Assembly (NCBI RefSeq): GCF_014649855.1
Contig: NZ_BMTV01000028.1
Coordinates: 1-64,000 of the forward strand
Direction: 5' to 3'
DNA from: Streptomyces roseolus
Lineage (GTDB): Bacteria; Actinomycetota; Actinomycetes; Streptomycetales; Streptomycetaceae
DNA: 64,000 nt
Under the pieces are notes generated by a model. The model did not search any database, had not been told where the DNA came from, and worked only from the letters and a program-made list of their open reading frames with translations. Within the stretch, counting starts at the first letter, position 1. Each line of letters begins with the position of its first letter. Shown piece by piece: positions 7,164 through 16,650 of this stretch. The position numbers and the translations under genes are program-made.

Positions 7164-8288
7164 TCAGCTCCAGTCCCGGCCCCGGCCCCACCCCCCGCCC
7201 GCGGTCGCCCTGCCGGGCAGGGCCCGGCGGATCCGGCCCAGCAGCCCCGGGCGCCGGGGAGCCGGCGCCCGCCCCGGAGACGGGGCGCCCCGGCCGGCGT
7301 GCGGGCGACCGGGCGGGCGCGGAGCCGGACGCACCGGGGACCCGGCCGCGTGCCCCGCTTCCGCTCTCCCCGCCGCTTCCGTCACCGGCGGGTCCGCGGG
7401 CTCCACGGCCGGCTCCGGATCCTGCCCGGACTCCGGATCCGTCCCCGGCTCCGGATCCGGTCCCCGAACCGGTCGTCGGCGCTCCCCCGGGTAGGGCGCC
7501 TGGCGGACGGCGCGGGCCTCGTCCAGGGCGAGGGCGAGGCTCATCCGGTGCCAGAGGATCTCGTCCGGGTCGTCGGCGCGGACGAGACGGACGGCGGTCT
7601 CGTGGGACGCGCCCGCGACCGGGAGGCCCGGCGGCGGCGCCGGGCGCAGCCGGTCGAGGTAGGTGCGCTCGTAGGGGTCGTCGACGACCTCCGCGACCTG
7701 GACCGGGTCGAGCAGGGAGGCGATCGCCGCCGCGCGGGCCCAGGGGTCGTCGGTGCCGCGCAGGAGGAGGGACAGGTGCCGGAAGCGCCAGTTCCTGGCC
7801 CGCAGGTCCTCGCCGGCGGCATGCCGCTCGCGCACCCCGGCCGGGAGCCGGCCGGTGAGCAGTCCGGGATTCTCCTCGCCGAAGGCGGTGACCTCGGCCG
7901 CCAGGTACAGCCAGACCACCACCCGATAGCGGTTGAGGTAGAAGCGGACCGGGCTCAGGTGGCCGGTGCGGGCCAGTCGGTCGAAGCGGCCGTAGGAGAC
8001 GGAGAGGAGCTGGGCGGCCTCTCCCGCGCCCACGGCCCGCACCCGTTCCCGCAGGCCTTCGGGGAAGTCCGGCGCCGCCTTGAGCCGGTCGAGCTCGGCG
8101 CGCGCGACCGGGCGCCGCTCGGGCGGCCGGTCCCGGTGTGCTCCCCGCGGGTCCGGGACCGCCACCGGGTTCGGCACGGTCCTGATCAGCCCCATCCGGA
8201 CGGCGAGCCGGAACTCGTCGCGCTTCAGTCCCAGCTCTTCCGCCGCTCGGACCGGTGCCACCGTCCGTGTCGTCTCGTCCACCGTCAT
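7164..8288 (-). CDS. DUF6397-like protein with HTH-type segments
   Basis: This 374-residue protein begins with a helix-turn-helix-like region (AAEELGLKRDEFRLAVRMG) and has a second one near residues 75-115 (GEAAQLLSVSYGRFDRLART). A helical middle region resembles DUF6397 proteins of Streptomyces. From about residue 255 the tail is Pro/Glu/Asp-rich with repeated DPEP-type units and ends in a basic, Gly-rich stretch. GGGGGAGG precedes the ATG at 8288. It may be a DNA-binding regulator; no target is evident. It is downstream of the extra Roadblock gene on the same strand but separated by 131 bp. Confidence 0.7.
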   Translation of the reverse strand: MTVDETTRTVAPVRAAEELGLKRDEFRLAVRMGLIRTVPNPVAVPDPRGAHRDRPPERRPVARAELDRLKAAPDFPEGLRERVRAVGAGEAAQLLSVSYGRFDRLARTGHLSPVRFYLNRYRVVVWLYLAAEVTAFGEENPGLLTGRLPAGVRERHAAGEDLRARNWRFRHLSLLLRGTDDPWARAAAIASLLDPVQVAEVVDDPYERTYLDRLRPAPPPGLPVAGASHETAVRLVRADDPDEILWHRMSLALALDEARAVRQAPYPGERRRPVRGPDPEPGTDPESGQDPEPAVEPADPPVTEAAGRAEAGHAAGSPVRPAPRPPGRPHAGRGAPSPGRAPAPRRPGLLGRIRRALPGRATAGGGWGRGRDWS

Positions 8289-8419
8289 GGCGTCCGCCGC
8301 CTCCCCCACTCGCTCGCGCCGGCCTGCCGGCCGTCCGGGTTCCGGCGAACCCGACACCCACGAACGTAACGCAGGGTGACGATCCGTGCGCCACCTGTGG
8401 ACGGCCGCCTGTGGAAAAC

Positions 8420-8824
8420 TCAGGCGGTCGGCCCGCCCGGCTGACGCGCCGCGACGCCCAGGTGCTCGCCGACCCGATTGACCAGCAGCGTCATCTCGTA
8501 CGCGACCTGGCCGACGTCGGCCTCGGCGTCGCTGAGCACGCACAGACAGCTGCCTTCGCCCGCGGCCGTGACGAACAGCAGCGCCTCGTCGAACTCGACC
8601 ATCGTCTGCCGGGCCCGGCCGGCTCTGAAGTGCCTGCCCGAACCGCGTGCGAGGCTGTGCAGGCCGGAGGAGACGGCGGCCAGGTGTTCCGCGTCCTCCC
8701 GCGCGAGTTCGCTGCTCGCGCCCGTGACCAGGCCGTCGTTCGACAGCACCAGCGCGTGCCGTATGGGTCCGACCCGCCGGGTCAGATCGTCCAGGAGCCA
8801 GTCGAGCCCCTTGTCCAGCGCCAT
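8420..8824 (-). CDS. Roadblock/LC7-domain protein, extra CvnB-like gene of conservon 1
   Basis: The 134-residue product is a Roadblock/LC7 domain (LDWLLDDL, HALVLSNDGL, EDAEHLAAVSSGLHSLA). It closely parallels the CvnB at 10018, sharing the REDAEHLAA and ARQTMVE-type segments, so the two look like paralogues. Roadblock proteins bind and regulate small GTPases of the MglA/CvnD type. It lies 202 bp downstream of cvnD on the same strand and is probably a fifth member of conservon 1. Some Streptomyces conservons are known to carry an additional Roadblock gene. The ATG at 8824 is preceded by GAGGGGGAGGA. Confidence 0.85.
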   Translation of the reverse strand: MALDKGLDWLLDDLTRRVGPIRHALVLSNDGLVTGASSELAREDAEHLAAVSSGLHSLARGSGRHFRAGRARQTMVEFDEALLFVTAAGEGSCLCVLSDAEADVGQVAYEMTLLVNRVGEHLGVAARQPGGPTA

Positions 8825-9026
8825 GCGGTGTCCTCCCCCTCTTCGGTGCGGTCGCGCCCGGCCGGGCCCCGTGCCCGCGTGCGCCGTACGGACCGCGTGT
8901 CGCGGCAAGCCTTACGCACTGTCGTGGACAGGGCAAGCACCCCGATCCGCCCGGGTGTGCCGCCGTACGCCCGCGACGTGCCGATCCGGTCTTCCGGCCC
9001 GCGCGGTCCGGTACCCGCGGGTCCGT

Positions 9027-9641
9027 TCAGCCGACCGTGTCGAGGAGCCGGGCCGTGTGCATCCGCCCGGCGTACTCGACGACGCGGATGAGGACCTCCT
9101 TGCCGGAGTCCCGGTCGCGCGCGTCGCAGAGCAGCACCGGTGTGCCGGTGTCCAGGTCGAGGGCGCGGGACACCTCCTGCGCCCCGTAGGAGCGGGCCCC
9201 CTCGAAGCAGTTGACGGCCACCACGAACGGGATCTTCCGGTGCTCGAAGTAGTCGACCGCCGGGAAGCAGTCCTCCAGGCGGCGGGTGTCGGCGAGGACG
9301 ACCGCCCCCAGGGCACCCTGCGCGAGCTCGTCCCAGAGGAACCAGAAGCGGTCCTGTCCGGGGGTGCCGAAGAGGTACAGCGAGAGGCCCGCGCGGATCG
9401 TGATCCGGCCGAAGTCCATGGCCACGGTCGTGGTGGTCTTCCGGTCCACTCCCCCGGTGTCGTCGACGAGTTCGCCGGCCCGGCTGAGGCGTTCCTCGGT
9501 GCGCAGGGGCCGGATCTCGCTGACCGACCCGACCAGGGTGGTCTTGCCGACGCCGAAGCCGCCGGCGACGAGGATCTTCAGGGCGAGAGCGGTGTCGGCG
9601 CCGTCGTCCGCGCCGGTGCGGTCAGAGCGCTCGTAGGCCAT
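9027..9641 (-). CDS. cvnD: CvnD, small GTPase-like protein of conservon 1
   Basis: The 204-residue product is an MglA/Ras-like P-loop GTPase: Walker A GGFGVGKTT at 27-35, switch region TTTTVAMDFGRI, and TPGQ at 93-96. Where Ras-type GTPases have NKxD, this protein has NCFE (N144), so guanine specificity is not assured from sequence. In conservons CvnD is the output switch controlled by the sensor (CvnA) and Roadblock protein (CvnB). It overlaps cvnC by 20 bp, the same overlap seen in the two other conservons here, so expression is coupled. Confidence 0.93.
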   Translation of the reverse strand: MAYERSDRTGADDGADTALALKILVAGGFGVGKTTLVGSVSEIRPLRTEERLSRAGELVDDTGGVDRKTTTTVAMDFGRITIRAGLSLYLFGTPGQDRFWFLWDELAQGALGAVVLADTRRLEDCFPAVDYFEHRKIPFVVAVNCFEGARSYGAQEVSRALDLDTGTPVLLCDARDRDSGKEVLIRVVEYAGRMHTARLLDTVG

Positions 9642-10002
9642 CGATCACTTCTCTCAGGATGCGTTCGTCGGGGAGCTGGGCGGGCGGTACGGGCCGGCTG
9701 ACCCGTACGAAGCCCGCTTCGAGGAGGTCGCCGAGGAGGACCCGGACGACCCCCACGGGGAGGTCGGCGTCGGCGGCGAGTTCGGCCACCGACTGGGTCT
9801 CGGCCCGGCAGAGGGAGAGCAGGGCACGGTGTTCGGGGCCGAGCAGGTCCTCCTCGGCCCGGCCCGGCGGGTCGTCGTCGACGACGACCAGGGCGATGAG
9901 GTCGAACCGGACATTGCTGGGGCCGGGTTTGGTGCGTCCGCCGGTCATCGCGTACGGCCGGACGAGCGGTCCGGCTTCGGCGTCGTACCACTGGCTGGTC
10001 AT
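9622..10002 (-). CDS. cvnC: CvnC, DUF742 protein of conservon 1
   Basis: This 126-residue protein is the DUF742 family, a predicted winged helix. It has the RPYAMTGGRT start and the SVAELAADADLPVGVVRVLLGDLLEAG helix-turn-helix-like core, and ends IDGLRAL. It sits between cvnB (15 bp gap) and cvnD (20 bp overlap). In conservon complexes CvnC associates with CvnB and CvnD; its biochemical role is not settled. Confidence 0.92.
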   Translation of the reverse strand: MTSQWYDAEAGPLVRPYAMTGGRTKPGPSNVRFDLIALVVVDDDPPGRAEEDLLGPEHRALLSLCRAETQSVAELAADADLPVGVVRVLLGDLLEAGFVRVSRPVPPAQLPDERILREVIDGLRAL

Positions 10003-10017
10003 GGGGCGGTTCTCCGG

Positions 10018-10452
10018 TCAGCCGGCGGCCGGTGGGGCCGCGGCGAGCCGCGGCGGGGTGTGCAGGTGCTCGCCGACGCGCTTGACGAGCCGGGCCATCT
10101 CGTAGGCGATGAGGCCGATGTCGGCGCTGACGGAGCTGAGGACGGCCAGGCAGGAGCCGTCGCCGGCGGCGGCGACGAAGAGGAAGCCGTCGTCCATCTC
10201 GACCATGGTCTGGCGGACTCCGCCGGTGTGGAACTGGCGTCCGGCGCCCTTGGCGAGGCTGTGGAAGCCGGAGCCGATGGCGGCGAGGTGCTCGGCGTCC
10301 TCCCTGCTGAGTCCGCTGGAGGCGCCGACCGGGAGGCCGTCGCCCGAGAGCACCACGGTGTGCCGGACCTCGCGGACCCGGGCGACCAGGTCGTCGAGGA
10401 GCCAGTCGAGTGCGCCGGAGCGGTGGAGGGAGCCCCTCTCGTGGTCGATCAT
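10018..10452 (-). CDS. cvnB: CvnB, Roadblock/LC7 protein of conservon 1
   Basis: The 144-residue Roadblock domain protein contains LDWLLDDLVARV, RHTVVLSGDGL and REDAEHLAAIGSGFHSLAKG, with a Pro/Ala-rich end. It is expected to bind CvnD and modulate its nucleotide state. Its ATG overlaps the cvnA stop (ATGA, 10449-10452), so it is translated by coupling to the sensor gene. Confidence 0.93.
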   Translation of the reverse strand: MIDHERGSLHRSGALDWLLDDLVARVREVRHTVVLSGDGLPVGASSGLSREDAEHLAAIGSGFHSLAKGAGRQFHTGGVRQTMVEMDDGFLFVAAAGDGSCLAVLSSVSADIGLIAYEMARLVKRVGEHLHTPPRLAAAPPAAG

Positions 10453-13400
10453 GCGTCGTCTCCTTCGGATCGGGTGGCCTGGGGCGGGTGGGGGCGGGCG
10501 CCGAAGTACGGGCCGAGGTCGGTACGCGCGCGTGCGTCACGGCGCGGGTCGCGCGGGCCGTCCGGGGCGGTCCGCGGGGCCGTGGGCGGCGGGATCGGGG
10601 ACGTCCGCCCGGTGTCCCCGTACGGGCGCGTGCCCGGGGGCGCGCCGGGGTCCGCGACGCCCGTCGGGGTCTCCGCCCGCGTGCCCGTCGAGGGCGCGCC
10701 GGCGCCGAGCGGGCGCCGGGCTCCCGGTGCGGGACCGCCGCCGCGCTGCCAGCCGTCGCGGTAGGCGGCCATCCGGTCGCGCACCCGCTCGGGCGTCCGC
10801 TCCGGCGCGCCGGGGACGGTGGGCGCCGGCAGCGGCTCGGGCGCGGGCGCCTCCCGGAGTTGCGGGACGAGACTCGTCTGGCGGATCCGGCGCGGCAGTC
10901 CGGCGTCGCCGTCCGCGTCACCGGAGCCGGGGACCGGATCCTGGTCCGTGGCCGCCCTCGACGCCGACCGCGGCGGTACGGCGGTGTGGCCCCGGGGGCG
11001 CAGGGCGGTGACACCGGCCGGTACGGACGCCGGGGCGGCGACGGGGGTGGTCGCGGGAGCCGGGCCGAGCGCGGGGACGGCGGTGGGGCGCGGCAGGGTG
11101 CTCGGCGTCGACCGGGGCCGGGCCGGGGCCCGTTCGGGGGCCGGGGGCGGCGGGGTGGCGGAGGTCCGCGGCACTGTCCCGGCCGCGGCGGCGCCGTCCT
11201 CGACGGGGGTCCGTGCGCCGGCGGCCGCTCCTCCGGTGGTACGGGGGTCGGCCGGGGGACGGGCGAAGCGGCGGGCTTCCGCGCGGTGGGCCTCCTCGCG
11301 CTCGCGGGCGGCGCGTTCGTCGACGCGGGACGCCGTGTCCCGGGGCGAGCCGGTGCCGGGTCCGGCGCCCTGGCCGGCGTCCTCCAGGGCGCCCTGGAGG
11401 AGGCCGGTGGGGAGGAGGACGACGGCGGTGGTGCCGCCGTACGGGGACGGCCTCAGGCGCACCTTGATCGCGTGCCGGGCGGAGAGCCTGCTGACGACGA
11501 ACAGGCCGAGGCGGTCGCTGTCGAAGAGGTCCAGGGCCTCGGAGCGGTCGATGCGGGTGTTGGCCTCGGCGAGGCTCTCCCTGCCCATGCCGAGTCCCCG
11601 GTCCTCGATCTCCAGGGCGTAGCCGTTCCCGACGGGCTCGCCGCTGACCCGCACCTTGGTGTGGGGCGGGGAGAACTGGGCCGCGTTCTCGATGAGTTCG
11701 GCGAGGAGGTGGGTGAGGTCGGCGACGGCGGCGCCCGCGACGGCGGTCTCGGGGAGCCGGCGCACCTCCACGCGCGCGTAGTCCTCGATCTCGGAGACGG
11801 CGGCGCGGACGACGTCGGTCAGCGGCACCGGCATCCGCCAGGCGCGGCCGGGCGCGGCTCCGGAGAGGATGATCAGACTCTCGGCGTGACGCCGCATCCG
11901 GGTCGTGAGGTGGTCGAGCCGGAAGAGGTCGCCGAGCTCGCCGGGGTCGTCGGCGCGCCGCTCCATGCTGTCCAGGAGGTTGAGCTGGCGGTGGACGAGG
12001 ACCTGGCTGCGGCGGGCGAGGTTGACGAAGACGCCGGAGATGCCGCCGGCCAGTTCGGCGCGTTCGACGGCGGCGGAGAGGGCGGCCCGGTGGACGGTGG
12101 TGAGGGCTTCGCCGACCTGGCCGATCTCGTCCTGGGGCGCGGGGCCGGGCGGGGCTTCGGCGTGGACGTCGATCTCCTCTCCGGCGCGGAGCCGGCCCAT
12201 GGCGGCGGGGAGTTTGCGGCGGGCGATGCCGAGCGCGGTGTTGCGGAGGCTGACGAGCTCGACGACGAGCCCTCGGCCGATGCGTACCGAGATGACGAGG
12301 GAGGCGGCGACGGCGAGCAGCCCGAGGACGACGGCCGCGCCCGCCGGGCTGAGGATGCCGCCCGCGAAGGGGTCGGTGGACTCGGCGGCCGCCGCCCGCG
12401 CGTCGTCCTCGACGGCGGTGAGCCCGGCGCGTACGGCGGCGAGGGCGGCGTCCCACTCCGCGGAGGGAGCGGCCTGGGCGGCGGGCCGGCCGTCGGCGGC
12501 GCGGGCGACCCGGTCCTCGGCGTCGGTGAGCCGGGCGTGGTCGGGGCCGTCGGCCAGCCGTGACCAGGCGGTCCGGCCGGCCGGGGGCAGGTCGGCGGTG
12601 GCCGAGGCGAGGAGGGTCCGCCGGGTCTCGGCCGCGCCGGTGAAGGCGCGCTGGTGGGCGGCGGACAGCCGGCCGGTGAGATGGGCGGCGGTGAGGAGGG
12701 CGTCCTCGCGGGAGAGCATCTCGCCGGCGCGGGCGAGTTCGAGGAGCACGCGCGCGTGGGAGCCCTGCCCGGTGTCCTGGATGCCGGCGAGGGCGCCGCC
12801 GACGGCGAAGCCCGCCGAGACGGCGGCGGTGTACGCGTCGTGGACGCGGTCCCACTCGCCGCGGCCTTCGACGGCGGCGGCACGGAGCCGGGCGAGGCCC
12901 TGCGCCTCGCCCACGAAGGCGCGGACGCGGTCGGCGACGTCAGCGGGCAGGTCGCCGGAGTCGCCGACGGTGTGACCGTCGCCGAGCCGCAGCCGGGCGA
13001 CGGCCTCGTCGGTGCGGCGGATCCGGTCCTCGAGCTCGGCGGCCCGGACCGCGCCGGGGGCGGCCAGCTGCCGTACCGCGGCCCGGCGTTCGTCCTGGAG
13101 CGCGGTGACGGCGGCGGACACGGGCTGCCGGATGTCGGCGTCGACGCGCTGGAGCTGGCGGAGCCGGGCCATGTCCTGGGCGGTGGTGACGGTGGCGAAG
13201 CCCCAGAGGGCGAGGAGCGAGACGACCGGGACCATGAGCAGCGAGACGATCTTCGCGCGCACGGTGCGGGGCCGCGGTCCCCCGCGACGGCTCCCGGCGC
13301 CAAAAGCGTCCGCGGCGGAAGCGTTCGCGGTGGGGGCGGCCTCCGGGACGAGGGCGGGCTCGGGGACCAGGGCGGGCTCGGGAGCGCCGGCTCCGCCGTC

Positions 13401-13565
13401 CCTCCCCCGGCCCGGAACGGCGGACTCCGACGCGGTCTCCGCTCCCGGCGCGGCGGTGCGTGGTTCCGGCTCGTCGGCGGGCGGCCCGGCGTGCGCGCGC
13501 CGCCCGCGTGCGGTCGCCGGCGGCGCGGGCGCCACGGCGTCCTGGTTCTTGCGGGGAGTACGCAT
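10449..13565 (-). CDS. cvnA: CvnA, membrane sensor histidine-kinase-like protein of conservon 1
   Basis: This 1038-residue protein has a long Pro/Ala-rich cytoplasmic N-terminus, TM1 at about 107-125, an extracytoplasmic helical NIT-like sensing domain, TM2 at about 405-425, a HAMP region, an H-box-like segment LDHLTTRMRR and a HATPase domain with N-box ELIENAAQFSPP near 617. About 300 residues of Pro/Ala/Arg-rich tail follow. No response regulator is nearby, as usual for conservons, where the signal passes to CvnB/C/D. GAGGAG precedes the ATG. It is much longer than the CvnA proteins of the other two conservons here (504-515 residues), which lack the large sensing domain. Confidence 0.92.
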   Translation of the reverse strand: MRTPRKNQDAVAPAPPATARGRRAHAGPPADEPEPRTAAPGAETASESAVPGRGRDGGAGAPEPALVPEPALVPEAAPTANASAADAFGAGSRRGGPRPRTVRAKIVSLLMVPVVSLLALWGFATVTTAQDMARLRQLQRVDADIRQPVSAAVTALQDERRAAVRQLAAPGAVRAAELEDRIRRTDEAVARLRLGDGHTVGDSGDLPADVADRVRAFVGEAQGLARLRAAAVEGRGEWDRVHDAYTAAVSAGFAVGGALAGIQDTGQGSHARVLLELARAGEMLSREDALLTAAHLTGRLSAAHQRAFTGAAETRRTLLASATADLPPAGRTAWSRLADGPDHARLTDAEDRVARAADGRPAAQAAPSAEWDAALAAVRAGLTAVEDDARAAAAESTDPFAGGILSPAGAAVVLGLLAVAASLVISVRIGRGLVVELVSLRNTALGIARRKLPAAMGRLRAGEEIDVHAEAPPGPAPQDEIGQVGEALTTVHRAALSAAVERAELAGGISGVFVNLARRSQVLVHRQLNLLDSMERRADDPGELGDLFRLDHLTTRMRRHAESLIILSGAAPGRAWRMPVPLTDVVRAAVSEIEDYARVEVRRLPETAVAGAAVADLTHLLAELIENAAQFSPPHTKVRVSGEPVGNGYALEIEDRGLGMGRESLAEANTRIDRSEALDLFDSDRLGLFVVSRLSARHAIKVRLRPSPYGGTTAVVLLPTGLLQGALEDAGQGAGPGTGSPRDTASRVDERAAREREEAHRAEARRFARPPADPRTTGGAAAGARTPVEDGAAAAGTVPRTSATPPPPAPERAPARPRSTPSTLPRPTAVPALGPAPATTPVAAPASVPAGVTALRPRGHTAVPPRSASRAATDQDPVPGSGDADGDAGLPRRIRQTSLVPQLREAPAPEPLPAPTVPGAPERTPERVRDRMAAYRDGWQRGGGPAPGARRPLGAGAPSTGTRAETPTGVADPGAPPGTRPYGDTGRTSPIPPPTAPRTAPDGPRDPRRDARARTDLGPYFGARPHPPQATRSEGDDA

Positions 13566-13671
13566 GGGCTCCTCGTTCCGGCAGTCCTGCAGGGGGTGGT
13601 GGGGGGCGGAGGCGGCGGGCGGGTGCACGCGCGCGTGCGCGAGGCGTGGACGGTGGGGGTGGCGGGGCTTG

Positions 13672-14508
13672 TCAGGGTGTGGGCGTCCGCAGCGGGTCGC
13701 GCGCGGCGCGGAAGCCGGCCGGGGCCACGTCCACCGCGCGCTCGTCCGGTTCGGTGAGGCGTTCGGCGGAGGCGTACGCGGCGCGTTCCCGGGCGGTCGG
13801 GGAGAGGGCGACGAACGCGGAGGTGATGAAGAGGTACGAACCGAGGCCGACGGCGAGCGGGAAGACGAACTGCATGACGGTGGCGCCGGGAAGGTCCGCG
13901 GAGGAGGGGACGACCTCGACGCTCACCGCGAACATCCCCGTGTAGTGCATGCTGCTGACGGCCGCCCCCATGACGAGCGAGGCGAGCGCGACCGCGACCG
14001 GCGCGTGGATGTGGAGGGCCGCCCAGAGCGCGGCGGTCGCGGCGACGACCGCGATGACGACCGAGAGGGCGACGAACACCGGGTCGTAATGGACGGTGCC
14101 GTGGAGGCGGAGGGCGGCCATGCCCATGTAGTGCATGCTGGCCACGCCGATCCCGGTGGTCAGTCCTCCGATCAGAAGCGATCGGACCCGGTCGCGGCCA
14201 TAGCCGACGGCGAACACGCCGACCCCCACCACGCCCATCGCGATGACGAGGCTGAGGAGGGTGAGCGGCACGTCGAAACGGATGTCGGTGCCGGTGACGC
14301 CGAAGCCGAGCATGGCCACGAAGTGCATGGTCCAGATGCCGGTGCCGATCGCGGAGGCGGCGGTGAGCAGCCAGTTCCGCCGCGAACGGCCGGTCGCGTC
14401 GAGCGCGCGTACGGTGCAGCGCAGCCCGAGGGCGGCGCCGATGCAGGCCATCGCGTACGACAGCAGAGGTGTCAGCCAGCCGAAGGTGGCGTGGTCCAGG
14501 TGTCCCAT
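13672..14508 (-). CDS. MHYT-domain integral membrane protein
   Basis: The 278-residue protein has seven predicted membrane helices and three MHYT-type repeats (MHFVAM, MHYMGM, MHYTGM). These are thought to bind a metal such as copper and sense oxygen, CO or NO. No GGDEF, EAL or kinase domain is attached, so it may act alone or with a partner. It lies 106 bp upstream of cvnA on the same strand and could be co-transcribed. The family link to diatomic-gas sensing is a proposal from the literature, not shown here. Confidence 0.85.
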   Translation of the reverse strand: MGHLDHATFGWLTPLLSYAMACIGAALGLRCTVRALDATGRSRRNWLLTAASAIGTGIWTMHFVAMLGFGVTGTDIRFDVPLTLLSLVIAMGVVGVGVFAVGYGRDRVRSLLIGGLTTGIGVASMHYMGMAALRLHGTVHYDPVFVALSVVIAVVAATAALWAALHIHAPVAVALASLVMGAAVSSMHYTGMFAVSVEVVPSSADLPGATVMQFVFPLAVGLGSYLFITSAFVALSPTARERAAYASAERLTEPDERAVDVAPAGFRAARDPLRTPTP

Positions 14509-14659
14509 GACTCGGGGACGCTAGTGCGCACAAGGGGGCGCACCGGGGGCGCATTTCGAAAGCTGCTGGAATATGACGGAGAGAAGTTCCAGATCGATCG
14601 GGCGAAGCTCGAACGTGCCCAGAGAACGTTCACACTCACGGGTGGGTGATCATGGCTGC

Positions 14660-15268
14660 ATGAGCGATGACCCCACAGATGTCCGAGCATTTTTCGCCAT
14701 CCGCGCGGCCGACTGGGACCGCCGCTTCCCCGACGACGGGCCCGCCTACGCCGCCGCCGTGGCCGACCTGGGCCTGCGCCCCGGGGACGCCGTGCTCGAC
14801 GCGGGCTGCGGCACCGGCCGCGCGCTGCCCCCGCTGCGTAACGCCGTCGGGCCGTCGGGCACCGTGCTCGGCGCCGACCTCACCCCCGAAATGCTGGCCG
14901 AAGCGGTACGGAGCGGGCGACGCGGCCCGGGCGGCGCCTCCGCCCTGCTCCTCGCCGACGTCGGCCGGCTGCCGCTGCGGGACGGCGCGCTCGACGCGGT
15001 CTTCGGCGCGGGGCTCGTCTCCCACCTCGCGGATCCCGTTTCCGACCTGCGCGAACTCGCCCGCGTGGTACGGCCCGGAGGACGGCTCGCCCTCTTCCAC
15101 CCCATCGGCCGTGCCGCCCTCGCGGCCCGCCACGGCCGGCGGATCACCCCGGACGACCTGCGGGCCGAACCCCGCCTGCGCCCGGTACTCGCCGAGGCCG
15201 GCTGGCGACTCGACTCGTACGCGGACGAGGACGCCCGCTACCTCGCCCTGGCGGTACGGGAGGGCTGA
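14660..15268 (+). CDS. class I SAM-dependent methyltransferase
   Basis: The 202-residue protein has motif I DAGCGTGRALPP (about residues 48-59), an acidic residue in GADLTPEM, and the post-motif LADVGRLPLRDGALD, typical of Methyltransf_11 enzymes. The substrate is unknown. It is divergent from the MHYT gene, with 151 bp between, and starts a plus-strand run. The ATG at 14660 matches the domain start. Confidence 0.8.
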   Translation: MSDDPTDVRAFFAIRAADWDRRFPDDGPAYAAAVADLGLRPGDAVLDAGCGTGRALPPLRNAVGPSGTVLGADLTPEMLAEAVRSGRRGPGGASALLLADVGRLPLRDGALDAVFGAGLVSHLADPVSDLRELARVVRPGGRLALFHPIGRAALAARHGRRITPDDLRAEPRLRPVLAEAGWRLDSYADEDARYLALAVREG

Positions 15269-15397
15269 CGCCCGCCCCTCTGGCGACCCGGCACCGGGTC
15301 CGCGCCTGACGGCGTCTCAACGCCCCCTTATGCCCCGGCACTTCACTGTCTACCGTGGACGTGCCGGGCCGTCGCGCCCGGGGAAAGGCGGCCAGCC

Positions 15398-15712
15398 GTG
15401 GCACGGATAGCGGAACGCATGCGCAAGCTCCTCCCCTCCGTCCGACGCGCGTCCCGGGACGGGGCCGCCCCTCCCCCGGCCCGCCCCGGACGCCAGGGCC
15501 GCAACCTCTTCGAGGCCGCGGCGGTGTACGTGGCCGCCTGTGCCGAGGACGACCGGGAACGGATGGACGAGGCCTCGACCTGGGTCTCCCCGGGCCAGCT
15601 CAGCTTCGGCGTCAACGAGCTGGCCGGCCGCGCCCTGCTCACCCTCGCCCGCGAGCGCAACCAGACCCCCGAGACCATCGCCCGCGCGCTGCTCGGGATC
15701 AAGGAGCGCTGA
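15398..15712 (+). CDS. conserved hypothetical protein (104 aa)
   Basis: The product has a basic, Pro-rich N-terminus and a helical core (LFEAAAVYVAACAEDD, SFGVNELAGRALLTLARER) resembling small helical proteins conserved in Streptomyces. The GTG at 15398 begins MARIAERM. No catalytic motif is visible. It is about 90 bp from the next gene on the same strand. Confidence 0.6.
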   Translation: MARIAERMRKLLPSVRRASRDGAAPPPARPGRQGRNLFEAAAVYVAACAEDDRERMDEASTWVSPGQLSFGVNELAGRALLTLARERNQTPETIARALLGIKER

Positions 15713-15801
15713 CCCTCCCACGCCGAAGGCCCTCGACTCACGGGTTACTCGATAGTAGGGTGCGCCGACGGTCCGATGGCGGGCGAGTGAGGGAGCGTGT
15801 G

Positions 15802-16650
15802 GTGACGGCTACGGAACCGGCGGCGGACGACGACGCGCTGTACGTGCTGACCGCGTGCCTGCTGACGCCCGCACGCTTCCCCAGCGTGCTCGGCGACGAC
15901 TATCCGGCTGCCTGCGCGGCCCTCGGCCTCGAACCGTACGAGCAGGGATACGGACTCGTCTTCGGCCAGGACGAGCTCGGCGCACGCTGGACGGTCGTCG
16001 TCGACGACGTCTCGCTGGTCGCGGTGGCCATCGCCTCCTGGGACTGCGGCATGGCCTACGACCTGTCCCCCGACGAGGAGTCGGTCGTCGCCGGACTGCC
16101 CGGCTGGCCGCTGGCCGTCGCCACCCAGGCCCCCGGCGTCCCGGACCCGCACGACCCCGAGCCGGAGGAGGGCGACCCCGCCCCGCTGGCGCCGCCCGCC
16201 GAGGGCGCCTGGACCCCCGCCCACCGGAGGCTCGGCGCCGACGAGGTGGCGCTGCACTGGAACCTCTGGCGGGAACAGATCGGCCCTCGGCCGGCCGCCG
16301 GCCCGTCGCCGGCGTCCGAGGCGGGACCGGCGGCCGAGGCGGAGCCGGCGGCCGCCCCTTCCGGGGGAGCCGCGCCCGATCCGTACGCCGGTGTGCGCCG
16401 GGCCATGGACGAACTGCACGGCTATCTGGACTCGCCGCCGCCGGTGGGCCGGGTGCGGTCCGACGCGACCGGCGAGGGCGTGCGGACGCTCCGCGCCGAC
16501 GGCCCCGGCTGGTCGCTGGTGGCCCGCACCGACGACATGGCCTTCTTCCTGCTCGACGAGCTTCCCCACGAGGTCCTTCCGGTGGCGCCCGGCCCCCGGC
16601 TGCCCGCGCTGCTCGAAGGGCTCGACGCCATCGCCGTACGCCCTTCCTAG
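15802..16650 (+). CDS. conserved hypothetical protein (282 aa)
   Basis: An N-terminal globular part (about 10-110) is Tyr/Trp-rich (EQGYGLVFGQDELGARWTVVVDD). An acidic Pro-rich linker and Ala/Pro-rich segment follow. The C-terminal domain (about 200-282) includes WSLVARTDDMAFFLLDELP. No enzymatic motif is recognised. GGGAG precedes the GTG at 15802; a GTG one codon upstream is the alternative. A 31-bp tandem repeat starts at its stop codon. Confidence 0.6.
   Translation: MTATEPAADDDALYVLTACLLTPARFPSVLGDDYPAACAALGLEPYEQGYGLVFGQDELGARWTVVVDDVSLVAVAIASWDCGMAYDLSPDEESVVAGLPGWPLAVATQAPGVPDPHDPEPEEGDPAPLAPPAEGAWTPAHRRLGADEVALHWNLWREQIGPRPAAGPSPASEAGPAAEAEPAAAPSGGAAPDPYAGVRRAMDELHGYLDSPPPVGRVRSDATGEGVRTLRADGPGWSLVARTDDMAFFLLDELPHEVLPVAPGPRLPALLEGLDAIAVRPS

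Noticed and set aside
5562..8369. A 935-residue plus-strand frame over the ligase and DUF6397 region
   Set aside because: It is antisense to two well-supported genes and has only low-complexity composition.
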